Shown here: positions 1-7,260 of the stretch, in pieces
Layout of the letters: every line of letters starts with the position of its first letter
Numbering within the stretch: the stretch's first letter is position 1
Origin: a virus
Length of the DNA stretch: 45,912 nt
Reading direction: 5' to 3' (one strand)
IMG/VR virus record: IMGVR_UViG_3300007539_000039
Coordinates: 1 to 45,912 of that record
The notes under the pieces: generated by a model
Told to the model about the DNA's origin: nothing
What the model saw: only the letters and a program-made list of their open reading frames with translations
Database searches by the model: none
Made by a program: the position numbers and the translations under genes

Positions 1-102
1 ATCATAAGGCCATATATCGGATCCTTCGCGGAGAGACATACCGGCAATAAGCCGTTATCAATCCACATGGGATGAAACGCTCCAAATTGTCGAGGTGCGA
101 GA

Positions 103-119
103 AGGCAGGCGAACTGCCT
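103..119. other. small perfect stem-loop
   Basis: AGGCAG and CTGCCT form a perfect 6-bp stem around a GCGAA loop, upstream of the first gene. No T-run follows, so a terminator role is not supported. The rest of 1-158 shows nothing recognisable. Confidence 0.35.
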
Positions 120-158
120 CCTGCGTCTGACTATAGTAAGGTTTTGTAGGGCGAAAAA

Positions 159-911
159 TTGGACGCTGCAGACGTCCGCGGACTACTGGGCCTTTTGCTT
201 GCCGATGGCAGCTTGGTCCCATATCGCAGTCCTGGCGGGGGTTACATCCAACTGACCTTGACGGCGGGGGTCAAGGAATCGGCGTTTCTTGAAGAAAAGG
301 TCGTCGAATTCCGGCAATTCATCCCAACGCGAGCCCAGATTGTTCACTACAGGACCAAGCCACGCAGCAACGGCAGGAGTACGTCTGTACTGAGATTTCG
401 CGTCTCGACGACCAAGCTGCGCCCCGTCTACAACCTCCTCTACCCCAGGGGTGATCGCGAGATCACGCAGACCGCATTAGACATGCTTGGGGCGCAGGCT
501 GCGGCATGGCTCTGGGCCGAGGGTGCGCGCCCTGAAGAAGACGGCAGTGTTGACCTGGCCCGGGTGGGACACAGCTTCGAGGAAGCACTTCTGGTCTGTC
601 AATGGCTCGGCATGCTGACCGGCGCAGAGGCCTCGCTTGCTGAAACGCATGTTCGGCCACGGCTGCACTTCGATCCAGGAGAAGCCCGCAAGATTCGTGA
701 CTCGCTGCGCCCTTACGCGCCGAGCACCCGCATGTATCTATTCACCGACGAGGTCTGGGATGTCAGCGCCATTCGTAGCGCTCGCACTGAGCTACTGCTT
801 GGGTCTGGGGAAGATCAAGCTGCTGGGGCAGAGGAAAAGGCCCTGGCTGGAGATCATTCGGCCGGAGACGGATCTGACGTATTTGATTCATCAGAGCCGG
901 CAACTCCATAA
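159..911 (+). CDS. LAGLIDADG homing endonuclease-like protein, first copy
   Basis: A 250-residue frame with a TTG start. Residues 8-18 (GLLGLLLADGS) match the LAGLIDADG helix with its acidic residue. A beta-strand block follows (YIQLTLTAG), then LLYPRGDREI near residue 95, the counterpart of the WYP-x-G segment of LAGLIDADG_2 proteins. A second degenerate helix (AAAWLWAEGARPEEDGS) follows that. This family makes site-specific double-strand breaks and spreads as free-standing or intron-borne genes. Resemblance stops near residue 210; the last ~40 residues are low-complexity and probably out of the true frame, because the next domain continues in the +1 frame. Start codon and activity are uncertain. 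Confidence 0.6.
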   Translation: MDAADVRGLLGLLLADGSLVPYRSPGGGYIQLTLTAGVKESAFLEEKVVEFRQFIPTRAQIVHYRTKPRSNGRSTSVLRFRVSTTKLRPVYNLLYPRGDREITQTALDMLGAQAAAWLWAEGARPEEDGSVDLARVGHSFEEALLVCQWLGMLTGAEASLAETHVRPRLHFDPGEARKIRDSLRPYAPSTRMYLFTDEVWDVSAIRSARTELLLGSGEDQAAGAEEKALAGDHSAGDGSDVFDSSEPATP

Positions 912-1341
912 GTATCACGACGGGCCGCTCGATTTAGAGATTGACACGCTCGCAACAGAGGGGTTCTATGACGACAAGCGCCTGCGCTGTCATGGCGACG
1001 AACTCTACCGAGCCTATGAGCTGCTCTACCCCAGGGACACTCGCACATTGACGCCCGAGGTGCTTGCACTGACAGGGCATCGTGGTGTTGCCGCCCTCTG
1101 GTGCGACCGCGGCCGAGCCAAGCGCCAGGAGCTCGAAATCCTCTGCTGCGCTCGCAACCAGGCCAATGGCGAGACCAAGATGATTTTTGAATGGCTGCGG
1201 GGACTGGGGTACAGGCCCAATCCGTCGCGCTCAAGACTGACCGGTAGCTTGATCCGTTTCACTGGCAGTGGGGCTGATGACTTTGCCAGCAAGATGCGGA
1301 CGCTCCTACCGCGACATCGCTTGCATACATTGAAGCGTTAG
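760..1341 (+). CDS. LAGLIDADG-like second copy in +1 frame
   Basis: 193 residues from an ATG inside the preceding gene; the open frame itself reaches further back. It repeats the architecture of the first copy: a degenerate helix (SYCLGLGKIKLL), then YELLYPRDTRTLTPEVL parallel to YNLLYPRGDREITQTAL, then a helical C-terminal block. The acidic residue expected at the end of the first helix is replaced by Lys/Ile, and the second helix (AALWCDRGRAKRQ) is poorly conserved, so catalysis by this half alone is doubtful. The two frames together look like one tandemly duplicated endonuclease broken by a frameshift between about 770 and 805. A sequencing error, a decayed gene or two separate polypeptides are all possible. 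Confidence 0.55.
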   Translation: MSAPFVALALSYCLGLGKIKLLGQRKRPWLEIIRPETDLTYLIHQSRQLHKYHDGPLDLEIDTLATEGFYDDKRLRCHGDELYRAYELLYPRDTRTLTPEVLALTGHRGVAALWCDRGRAKRQELEILCCARNQANGETKMIFEWLRGLGYRPNPSRSRLTGSLIRFTGSGADDFASKMRTLLPRHRLHTLKR

Positions 1342-1403
1342 CGTACTTGGGCCGGCAATCGGCAGCCCCGAAGAAGAACGGCGTCAGGGGCCTAATTTCC
1401 AGG

Positions 1404-1432
1404 AGCTCAGGTTTTTGCCGTTTCCCTGAGCT
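1404..1432. other. stem-loop in intergenic gap
   Basis: AGCTCAGG and CCTGAGCT form an 8-bp perfect stem with a 13-nt T-rich loop, after the endonuclease-like genes. There is no 3' T-run on the plus side. It could end endonuclease transcription or separate it from the tail-fibre operon. Confidence 0.4.
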
Positions 1433-1499
1433 GGTAAGTGATCCGCCGTGCGTCTGATCAGCGTGCGGCGGCGCCTGGATCATGCTGCAGCAGACTTCC

Positions 1500-1506
1500 C
1501 TAGCAT
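1500..1506 (+). promoter_or_regulatory. late-type element CTAGCAT
   Basis: Matches the NTAGNNT element found before many late and antisense genes here. It lies 23 nt before the ATG at 1530. Confidence 0.45.
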
Positions 1507-1529
1507 GGCCATATCTTGGCGGGCATTAT

Positions 1530-1691
1530 ATGGCGAAGTCCGATGTGCGCGAGCAGCCCAATGAAGAGCGCCTGCCAGCTTCGAGCCGTGCCTCTAGTGA
1601 TGATCCCCTGGATTCCGGCCTAAGGCGGAAATTCCTGGCCTACTGCGAGGAGAATCCCGGCGCGGAAGAGTGCCGTTTGTACGAAGTCTGA
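1530..1691 (+). CDS. small conserved cyanophage-type protein
   Basis: 53 residues, start ATG after a late-type element. The C-terminal segment RRKFLAYCEENPGAEECRLYEV, with two cysteines bracketing an ENPxAxEC core, resembles short proteins I associate with cyanophages and cyanobacteria; the function is unknown. Its stop overlaps the next start (TGATG at 1689-1693), so it is probably translationally coupled to the tail-fibre gene and may be a virion or fibre accessory protein. The N-terminal half is polar and probably disordered. Confidence 0.6.
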   Translation: MAKSDVREQPNEERLPASSRASSDDPLDSGLRRKFLAYCEENPGAEECRLYEV

Positions 1692-3337
1692 TGGCTCAGT
1701 CGCAGTCTGCTGCATTCGAAGCCCTGCGCAAGAGCTACGGCGGTAGTGACCCGACCCTGCCATCGTTCCTGCGTCCGTACTACGTCAAGTACAACTCGAT
1801 CTCCAAGTCCAGCGATCTCGGCGCTACGGAGATCCTGATCGCAGACATCTCCGGCAGAGTAGGTTCGCAGGCCGGCGCAAATACTCTCTTCTTCAAGGTC
1901 ACACTCATCCGTGAGCTGGACCTTAGGGTGGTTCGCGTTTCGACAGGCAGCTTTACCGATCAATTCATCAGTGTCGGCATCCTGGACGAGGAGCGCCGGC
2001 CCCTGCCGATGACTCCAAACGGCTACGCCTACCTCAACGACATTCACAACACGCCGGTCGATGAATCTCTGAATCGCCTACCAGCCGGGACCTATTACAT
2101 CACAGTGTCCACCAATCAGTGGCAGTCGATCAATTTCGCGATCGCGGTCTTCGTTGGCAGCTATGCGTTACTAAGCGGCACGGCACTGGGCTCACTGGTC
2201 GCGACAGGTCGCATACCTCTGATCAAGCCTGTAGGAACACTACTCGGTTCAGCCCCGCTGCTGCTTGATGTTCTGGACCCGGCACGAGTCAAAACGCTGA
2301 TCCAAGACCTCGAGGGCTACAAGGCTCAAGCCACATTCACAGCCACTGGCGTTCACACCTGGACCGTGCCCGATGGCGTCACGTCGGTCAGCGCCGTCTG
2401 CGTCGGTGGTGGTGGTGGCGGAGCTGGCAACGACGGCACGCTGGACATGGGCGGCGGCGGCGGCGGCTTGTCCTACAAGAACAGTATTGTCGTCACACCG
2501 GGGCAGATCCTGACGATCACCGTCGGCGCCGGAGGCTCCGGCGGCTCGTCAGCAGCGGGGGGCACCGGCGGTGACTCCAGCATCGCTCAATCCGGCATCA
2601 CGCTGCTGCATGCCGGCGGTGGTGGTGGTGGAACGGGACTCAGCGGCGGCACGCTGAATAACGGCGGCTCAGGCGGCTCCACCTTGGGCTACGACGGCGG
2701 AGGCGACGGCGGGGGAGCCGGCACAGCAAGCGGGAACTCCATCGGTGGTGGCGGTGGTGGCGCCGGCGGTTACTCCGGTAATGGCGGCGATGGTGGCACC
2801 ACCCTCACCAATCCCACCGCAGGCGCTGGTGGAGCTGGCGGTGGTGGAGATAGAGGCGCTACCGCTGGTGGAGGCGGTGGCGGCGTCGGCATCCTAGGGG
2901 AAGGCTCAAACGGTGCAGCAGCCACTGGCGACGGTGGCGACGGCGGTGGCGGTGGCTCGGGTGGCGACAACGGCTCCGACTCTGGCAATGTCAACGGTGC
3001 AGGCGTTGGTGGCCTCTATGGCGGTGGCGGCGGCGGCGCTGACAACGTTGGCTCCGATGGTGCCAGCGGCGCAGTGCGCATCATCTGGGGCACCGGTCGC
3101 GCATTCCCCTCGACCAATACGGGCGAGCAGGTCGTTTTCCCGGATCTTGTACCGCTGGGAGGGGTTGCATTGCCTTCGCTGACGCTGACCATCATGCGCG
3201 GCGTTGCGCTCGGAACTATGACACCCTATGGCCGCCTGAAGAACACATGGCGACTTGACGGCGAAGCGACCGGCAGCGCACCCTGCAGCGCTACGTTGTC
3301 ATCTGAAACTCCCTATGGCGGGGGCTATGGCTACTGA
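1691..3337 (+). CDS. glycine-rich tail fibre / adhesin
   Basis: 548 residues from the ATG in the TGATG overlap; an upstream in-frame GTG at 1670 is less likely. The N-terminal ~210 residues are a mixed beta domain ending in helical segments. Around residue 218 a strand-rich motif (TFTATGVHTWTVPDGVTSV) leads into about 230 residues of Gly-rich repeats of the GGGGGGAG kind, closing with GAVRIIWG. This layout is known for phage and cyanobacterial glycine-rich tail-fibre tips, where polyglycine sandwiches carry receptor-binding loops. A short tail (residues ~450-548) follows. It sits with other fibre-type genes on the plus strand, opposite the main structural block. Likely role: host recognition. 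The receptor cannot be told from the sequence. Confidence 0.7.
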   Translation: MAQSQSAAFEALRKSYGGSDPTLPSFLRPYYVKYNSISKSSDLGATEILIADISGRVGSQAGANTLFFKVTLIRELDLRVVRVSTGSFTDQFISVGILDEERRPLPMTPNGYAYLNDIHNTPVDESLNRLPAGTYYITVSTNQWQSINFAIAVFVGSYALLSGTALGSLVATGRIPLIKPVGTLLGSAPLLLDVLDPARVKTLIQDLEGYKAQATFTATGVHTWTVPDGVTSVSAVCVGGGGGGAGNDGTLDMGGGGGGLSYKNSIVVTPGQILTITVGAGGSGGSSAAGGTGGDSSIAQSGITLLHAGGGGGGTGLSGGTLNNGGSGGSTLGYDGGGDGGGAGTASGNSIGGGGGGAGGYSGNGGDGGTTLTNPTAGAGGAGGGGDRGATAGGGGGGVGILGEGSNGAAATGDGGDGGGGGSGGDNGSDSGNVNGAGVGGLYGGGGGGADNVGSDGASGAVRIIWGTGRAFPSTNTGEQVVFPDLVPLGGVALPSLTLTIMRGVALGTMTPYGRLKNTWRLDGEATGSAPCSATLSSETPYGGGYGY

Positions 3338-3357
3338 ATTGAGCCCGTACTGGCTGA

Positions 3358-3364
3358 CTAGAAT
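3358..3364 (+). promoter_or_regulatory. late-type element CTAGAAT
   Basis: Best-form copy of the YTAGAMT element, 28 nt before the ATG at 3393. It is important because it shows the element on the plus strand before a clearly virion-type gene. Confidence 0.5.
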
Positions 3365-3392
3365 TTGAGCACCCCTGCCGGGCTCTTCTTAT

Positions 3393-3809
3393 ATGGCTTT
3401 TTCGCAGTATCTGGCAGACAAGATTCTCGTCTGGGTGAAGGGTTCAGCCTTCCCCAGCGCGCTGTCGACCGTCTACATCCAGCTCCACTCTGGCGATCCC
3501 GGCACTGCAGGCACCGCGAACAACGTCCACTCGACTGTCACCGGTAGCGCGAATCGGACGTCGATCACGACATCGACCTTCAGCACGGTGGGCTCTGCGT
3601 CCGGCGGTGGCTTTGAGATCACGAATACCGTGGCGACTCAGATCACGACCAACGCGGCCGGCGCTGCGACTGTGACTCATTTCGGGGTCTGGGATGCCGT
3701 AACAGGCGGGAATTTCCTCGCATCCGGAGCGCTCACCTCGTCAGTCGATGTCGTCGGTGGTGATACCGTTCAATTCAATGCCGGTGCACTGGCGATCCGC
3801 CTGGTCTGA
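3393..3809 (+). CDS. tail fibre-like beta protein
   Basis: 138 residues. An N-terminal helix is followed by VYIQLHSGDPGTAGTANNV, the hallmark of a common phage tail/fibre-tip family (LALHTxDPGxxGxNEV). Near residue 95 is THFGVWDAVTGGNFLASGAL, and the C-terminus is DTVQFNAGALAIRL. Both later motifs also typify that family, which forms short beta-structured virion parts. It ends in TGATG coupling to the next gene. The family assignment is fairly secure; the exact position in the virion is not. Confidence 0.7.
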   Translation: MAFSQYLADKILVWVKGSAFPSALSTVYIQLHSGDPGTAGTANNVHSTVTGSANRTSITTSTFSTVGSASGGGFEITNTVATQITTNAAGAATVTHFGVWDAVTGGNFLASGALTSSVDVVGGDTVQFNAGALAIRLV

Positions 3810-3937
3810 TGGCAAAGGTCAAGAGCTCTCCGACCGGCGCACGCCACAAAGAGCCGGTCGAGAAAACAACCCGCCAAGGCAACGGCAGACGCAGTAAAGC
3901 CAACCATGGCCGCAAGCAGAAACGCGGCCAGGGCTGA
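3809..3937 (+). CDS. small basic protein
   Basis: 42 residues, rich in Lys/Arg/Gly/Ser, beginning MAKVKSSPTGARHKEPVEK and ending in a basic tail. Small basic proteins of this shape with an SPTGxRHK start are found next to fibre genes in other phages. The start is fixed by the TGATG overlap with the upstream gene. It could bind DNA or occupy the capsid interior, but nothing in the sequence decides this. Confidence 0.6.
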   Translation: MAKVKSSPTGARHKEPVEKTTRQGNGRRSKANHGRKQKRGQG

Positions 3938-3948
3938 GCTATTGGCAG

Positions 3949-3979
3949 GTATCAGGCGAAATCGACTTCGACCTGATAC
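3949..3979. other. hairpin at convergent gene junction
   Basis: GTATCAGG and CCTGATAC (8 bp) enclose a further CGAA/TTCG pairing. The hairpin lies where plus-strand tail genes meet the end of the minus-strand late block and could stop polymerase from both sides, though a T-run is missing. Confidence 0.4.
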
Positions 3980-4401
3980 TTCAGCGTCGACTGGTCCTTG
4001 TGCTCCACGACCACCCAGAGGCGGTCACCATTCAGCACAGTGAACGGCCCAAGAGTCACGCTCGAGGTTCCGCTGGTCGGCTTCTTCCGCCCCAGGCATG
4101 CGATCGCGGCACCGGGAGAAGCAACGCCGTTGATCTGCCGCAAAACAGCGACATCACCGACGGCCCGGTGGGTTGCGGTAAATCCGTTTTCGCTGTAGGG
4201 CCGAACGGTCACCGTATAGTCACCGGCATTGGTTCCAGCGCCGTCTGTGATTTCGTACTGATCGACAGACCCGCTGATGCCGCTGAGTCGGCTGAAGTCG
4301 CTCTTGGTGTCACCAGACTTCGGACCGACCAGTTCACCGGGGCCAGTGATGACGCGCTTGCCGTCAATGCCCTTGCGGTTGACCTTATCAATGACGGCCA
4401 T
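3952..4401 (-). CDS. small beta-rich virion-type protein
   Basis: 149 residues, no recognised family. The sequence is Gly/Ser/Thr/Val-rich with alternating hydrophobic strands (QYEITDGAGTNAGDYTVTVRPY, SSVTLGPFTVLNGDRLWVVVEHK), like decoration, head-fibre or tail-tip modules. It is the last gene of the minus-strand late block and has its own late-type element. Too short for a usual HK97-fold capsid protein. Decoration protein is an inference. Confidence 0.6.
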   Translation of the reverse strand: MAVIDKVNRKGIDGKRVITGPGELVGPKSGDTKSDFSRLSGISGSVDQYEITDGAGTNAGDYTVTVRPYSENGFTATHRAVGDVAVLRQINGVASPGAAIACLGRKKPTSGTSSVTLGPFTVLNGDRLWVVVEHKDQSTLKYQVEVDFA

Positions 4402-4433
4402 CTGAATCGACCATTCCTATACGCGATAGACAG

Positions 4434-4440
4434 AGTCTAA
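4434..4440 (-). promoter_or_regulatory. late-type element TTAGACT
   Basis: Reads TTAGACT on the minus strand, 32 nt before the ATG at 4401, in the short gap after the endolysin gene. Confidence 0.5.
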
Positions 4441-4446
4441 CGGCGC

Positions 4447-5613
4447 TCAGTAATCCCAGATGGCGGCAGGACGGACGCCAGCTCGGGGATGGAACTTACC
4501 GCCGTTGCGCGTGTCGACATGAATGAAACCCTTGTCGCGCCCGTCCCCATAGCCGCCGCTCCAGCGCTGAACGAGCCACTGGTGGAACTTGCTGATTGAT
4601 TCACCGATCGGGTAAATGTCCAGTGCCATCCCCCGGACGTGGTAGCTGTTACGCGCGCCACCAACCTGCGTATTGATCGGCTCCGGACGATAGCCACTCG
4701 TCACGCCGAGAGGACCGCTCCAGGCCTGACGAATCGCATCAAACTGCTTGCAGACCTCAATCAGCGCTTTTTCTTCTGGACTACCAGGACGAGGTTTGCG
4801 GCGTGCATCATATTGCAGCACTTCGCCCACCGTGATGTACTTGCCCACGGGTGCACTGAAATCATCCCAGTGAATGGCGGCCGGCGGGGAAATCGCTGGC
4901 GTGGCGCCCTCTTCGAGCCAGTGGGGGAGGAAGATTGCCCAGACACCAGCACCGCCGTTCAATGTGACCCAGGCGTGACTACTGGCTGGAATCTCATCGA
5001 CCTTGGTGACAGCGAGCAGCTCACCCTTCTTGATCGGCTTCTTGCCGGCGTCCGAGAGGTAATGGCTGTCAATGGCTGCCTTCTTGAGCAGTGTGTCCTG
5101 CTGAGCGATGAATTTCATGATGCCGTCGTCCTCTTGCATCCAAATGGCCCCTTCCCGCGTACGCCGCTTCACGAGGCCCAGCAAGGTCTTGCCGCCTGCC
5201 TTGACGTACAAACTCAAAGCCTGAGGCATCTGCTGGTAAACCTCAGGCCGGAGCGCCCCGTCCCGCAGTACCCTGGTGATCGTTTCGAATCCCACGGCAC
5301 CGAAGAAATCAGCGCCGAGGTTCCACGCAAAGCTCAACAGGACAGCTTGCCGCTTGTGGCCCAGGCGAGACCACCCCGGGATGACCTCAAGCGCAGGGAT
5401 GAACTCCTTACGCAGTAAGCCCTCCAGGTGTCCCCGACAGACGCGAAGGTCGCAGACGTCACCCATCCGTACCGGTTCGCCGTTGGGGTAACGGGTCAAA
5501 CCAGCGCAGATTGTTGGGATGCCGACAGGATCGAGGTAAGCCTCGGGCTCAATGCCCTCGAACTCCTCAATCAACGCTGTCGCCAGCGAGAATGTCTGAG
5601 GATGGGTCACCAT
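4447..5613 (-). CDS. endolysin: GH24 lysozyme + M15 peptidase
   Basis: 388 residues. Residues 12-165 are a T4-type lysozyme (GH24): E19, D28 and T34 keep the E-x8-D-x5-T catalytic spacing of T4 lysozyme. The middle (about 175-235) looks like a beta, possibly SH3-type, linker domain. From about 255 to the end is a peptidase M15 domain with SYHVRGMALDIY (His and Asp ligands) and FIHVDTR (second His). The protein should therefore cut both glycan strands and peptide bridges of peptidoglycan, for lysis or entry. There is no signal peptide, so release would need a holin. It overlaps the upstream gene by 47 nt. Confidence 0.9.
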   Translation of the reverse strand: MVTHPQTFSLATALIEEFEGIEPEAYLDPVGIPTICAGLTRYPNGEPVRMGDVCDLRVCRGHLEGLLRKEFIPALEVIPGWSRLGHKRQAVLLSFAWNLGADFFGAVGFETITRVLRDGALRPEVYQQMPQALSLYVKAGGKTLLGLVKRRTREGAIWMQEDDGIMKFIAQQDTLLKKAAIDSHYLSDAGKKPIKKGELLAVTKVDEIPASSHAWVTLNGGAGVWAIFLPHWLEEGATPAISPPAAIHWDDFSAPVGKYITVGEVLQYDARRKPRPGSPEEKALIEVCKQFDAIRQAWSGPLGVTSGYRPEPINTQVGGARNSYHVRGMALDIYPIGESISKFHQWLVQRWSGGYGDGRDKGFIHVDTRNGGKFHPRAGVRPAAIWDY

Positions 5614-5881
5614 AGATCGCAGCGAAGCGACGCGTGGTCCTGGCCATGGGTTCGCGACCTTCCATCATTTCGACAGCAAGGTGCTGAGCTGCTGAATCGC
5701 TGTAGCCTTTGGACTGCAGCAACTCGTAGAGCCGGAAGAAGGTATCTGTGCGTGAGTCCACCGCGTCGGCATCGGTGATGGCCTTGGCGGCGAGATGACC
5801 AGCGGCGGCACGAGGAATGCCCTGGCCAGCGAATTGCCGAGCCAGGGCATCGAACATCTCGGGGCTGCCAGCTAAACGCAT
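5567..5881 (-). CDS. small Ala-rich helical protein
   Basis: 104 residues, unrecognised, mostly helical and Ala/Arg/Asp-rich (MFDALARQFAGQGIPRAAAGHLAAKAI). It has two similar stretches, AAGHLAAKA and AAQHLAVEMM, that may be a repeated helix-turn unit. Sits just before and overlaps the endolysin gene, with its own late-type element upstream. A virion or lysis-accessory role is possible. Confidence 0.6.
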   Translation of the reverse strand: MRLAGSPEMFDALARQFAGQGIPRAAAGHLAAKAITDADAVDSRTDTFFRLYELLQSKGYSDSAAQHLAVEMMEGREPMARTTRRFAAIYGDPSSDILAGDSVD

Positions 5882-5903
5882 TCACGTTTCACGCAGTAGC
5901 CCT

Positions 5904-5910
5904 AATCTAA
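5904..5910 (-). promoter_or_regulatory. late-type element TTAGATT
   Basis: Minus-strand TTAGATT, 22 nt before the ATG at 5881. Confidence 0.45.
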
Positions 5911-5922
5911 CTGCGCTGATCT

Positions 5923-6261
5923 CTAGGTCAGGACGATACCGATATTCTCGGTAATAGCATTGGAGCCGTCATCTCGCTGGGCTCGAGCGATGGTGGTCAG
6001 CCCAGGAAGCGCATCAGGATTACTCGCCGCTGCAGCCCGCTGAAGGTTTGACTTGGCATTGCTCAGCAGCACATTCGCCATTTGCTGGGATCGTGCCGTG
6101 AGGTTGTTTGCGGTCATGCCCTGCTGCGTCTGTTGAGCGGCTTGCTGTACCTGTGCAGCGCGGGGATCGACGACCTCAGCGCCGGCAGTGTTGCCATGCG
6201 CAGGTTGCCCCTGAAAGGCGAGGCCGCCGTTGAGGCTATATCCGCCAGGAACTCGTGTCAT
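5923..6261 (-). CDS. small Gln/Ala-rich virion-type protein
   Basis: 112 residues. Low-complexity N-terminus, then a Q/A-rich helical stretch (AAQVQQAAQQTQQG) and a helical C-terminus. No family recognised. It follows the scaffold-like gene by 12 nt and is probably co-transcribed with it. Candidate minor head or head-tail component. Confidence 0.6.
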   Translation of the reverse strand: MTRVPGGYSLNGGLAFQGQPAHGNTAGAEVVDPRAAQVQQAAQQTQQGMTANNLTARSQQMANVLLSNAKSNLQRAAAASNPDALPGLTTIARAQRDDGSNAITENIGIVLT

Positions 6262-6273
6262 CGTGGCCTCCGA

Positions 6274-7260
6274 TCAGCCTTCCGACACAAGCACCTTGCT
6301 GCGCAGGGCTTCAGGAGAAGCCTGGCTCAGCATCTGCCAGGCAGCGGCGGGGTTGCGCTCGCTGATCTGAGAGAACACGCTCCAGAAGTCGTCGCCGCCG
6401 CCGGCCTGCACGTCAGGGGCGGGCATGTCCAGTTGAGGCCGCTGGTATGCGGCAGGAGCAGGGGTGAAGCGGCGCTCGTTGGCGGCAACTTCAGCGGCCA
6501 GGCGATCCTGCGGCAGCTCCACGGGGTAAGGGCCCTTGGGTCCGAAGAACTCGTTGACGTAGCTCGACAGCATGTCGGGGTTCGTCAGCATCGTGTGATA
6601 AGCCGCGTTGTCTTCAGCAGCGGCGGCAATCACCGTGTGCGAGTTCTGCAGTTGCTGCTGCACGCCCTGGAGGTTCTGCAGAGCCTCGGCGGTCTGACGC
6701 GCCTGAGCAAGCAGGGCATCCTCGACGACACAGGCATAACGGTTCAGCAGTGCCGGGGCTTCAGCGCCGAAGTGCTGGAGGACCTCAAGGCTTTCGCTGC
6801 TGACGTTTTGCAGATACTCGTCGCTGGCGGCTGCGGTCGGCGCGCTGCTGTAGCTCGGCGCCTGTACCGGAATCGGCTGGGAATAGGCCTGCGTTTGTGG
6901 GAACGCTGAGGTCAGCGGCGCCGAAACGGACGGGGCCGCCTGGTAGCTCGCCTGTGCCTGCGGATAAGCCACCGGGGTAGGGGCCACCGGTTGGGTCGGA
7001 GCCGAGGAGTACGCCTGGGGCTGGGATTGCGGCGTCGCGCTCAAGCTGGCGAGGAGACCCTGGTACGCCGCCTGCCATGGATTGGCCTGCGGAGCCGAAA
7101 CCGGAGCCTCCGGGGAGTAAGCCGGAACCTGGGGCGTCGGGTACGAAGCGGGAGCTGCTTGCGGTGTCGACGGGGAGGCCGCGGTCGGCGCGGCCACGCT
7201 GGATGGGATCGAGGGCTGCGGGGTCGCCACTGCCGTCGCCATCGTTGTACTGTCCTGCAT
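6274..7260 (-). CDS. scaffold-like protein
   Basis: 328 residues. The first ~150 are Pro/Ala/Gln/Ser-rich and almost certainly disordered. Residues ~155-215 are a long helix (ALLAQARQTAEALQNLQGVQQQLQ) likely to form a coiled coil, and the end is a compact helical segment. Long disordered plus coiled-coil architecture directly after the portal gene is typical of capsid scaffolding proteins, which guide shell assembly and leave before packaging. The first 476 nt overlap the portal frame, out of phase. An internal ATG at 7242 is an alternative start. Confidence 0.6.
   Translation of the reverse strand: MQDSTTMATAVATPQPSIPSSVAAPTAASPSTPQAAPASYPTPQVPAYSPEAPVSAPQANPWQAAYQGLLASLSATPQSQPQAYSSAPTQPVAPTPVAYPQAQASYQAAPSVSAPLTSAFPQTQAYSQPIPVQAPSYSSAPTAAASDEYLQNVSSESLEVLQHFGAEAPALLNRYACVVEDALLAQARQTAEALQNLQGVQQQLQNSHTVIAAAAEDNAAYHTMLTNPDMLSSYVNEFFGPKGPYPVELPQDRLAAEVAANERRFTPAPAAYQRPQLDMPAPDVQAGGGDDFWSVFSQISERNPAAAWQMLSQASPEALRSKVLVSEG

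Noticed and set aside
2407-3060. GGT/GGC tandem repeats as a possible DNA repeat array
   Set aside because: They are in frame and code for the polyglycine part of the tail fibre.
5276-5300. T-loop-like TTTCGAATCCC as a tRNA trace
   Set aside because: Lies within the endolysin coding sequence and no cloverleaf can be drawn around it; no tRNA was found anywhere.
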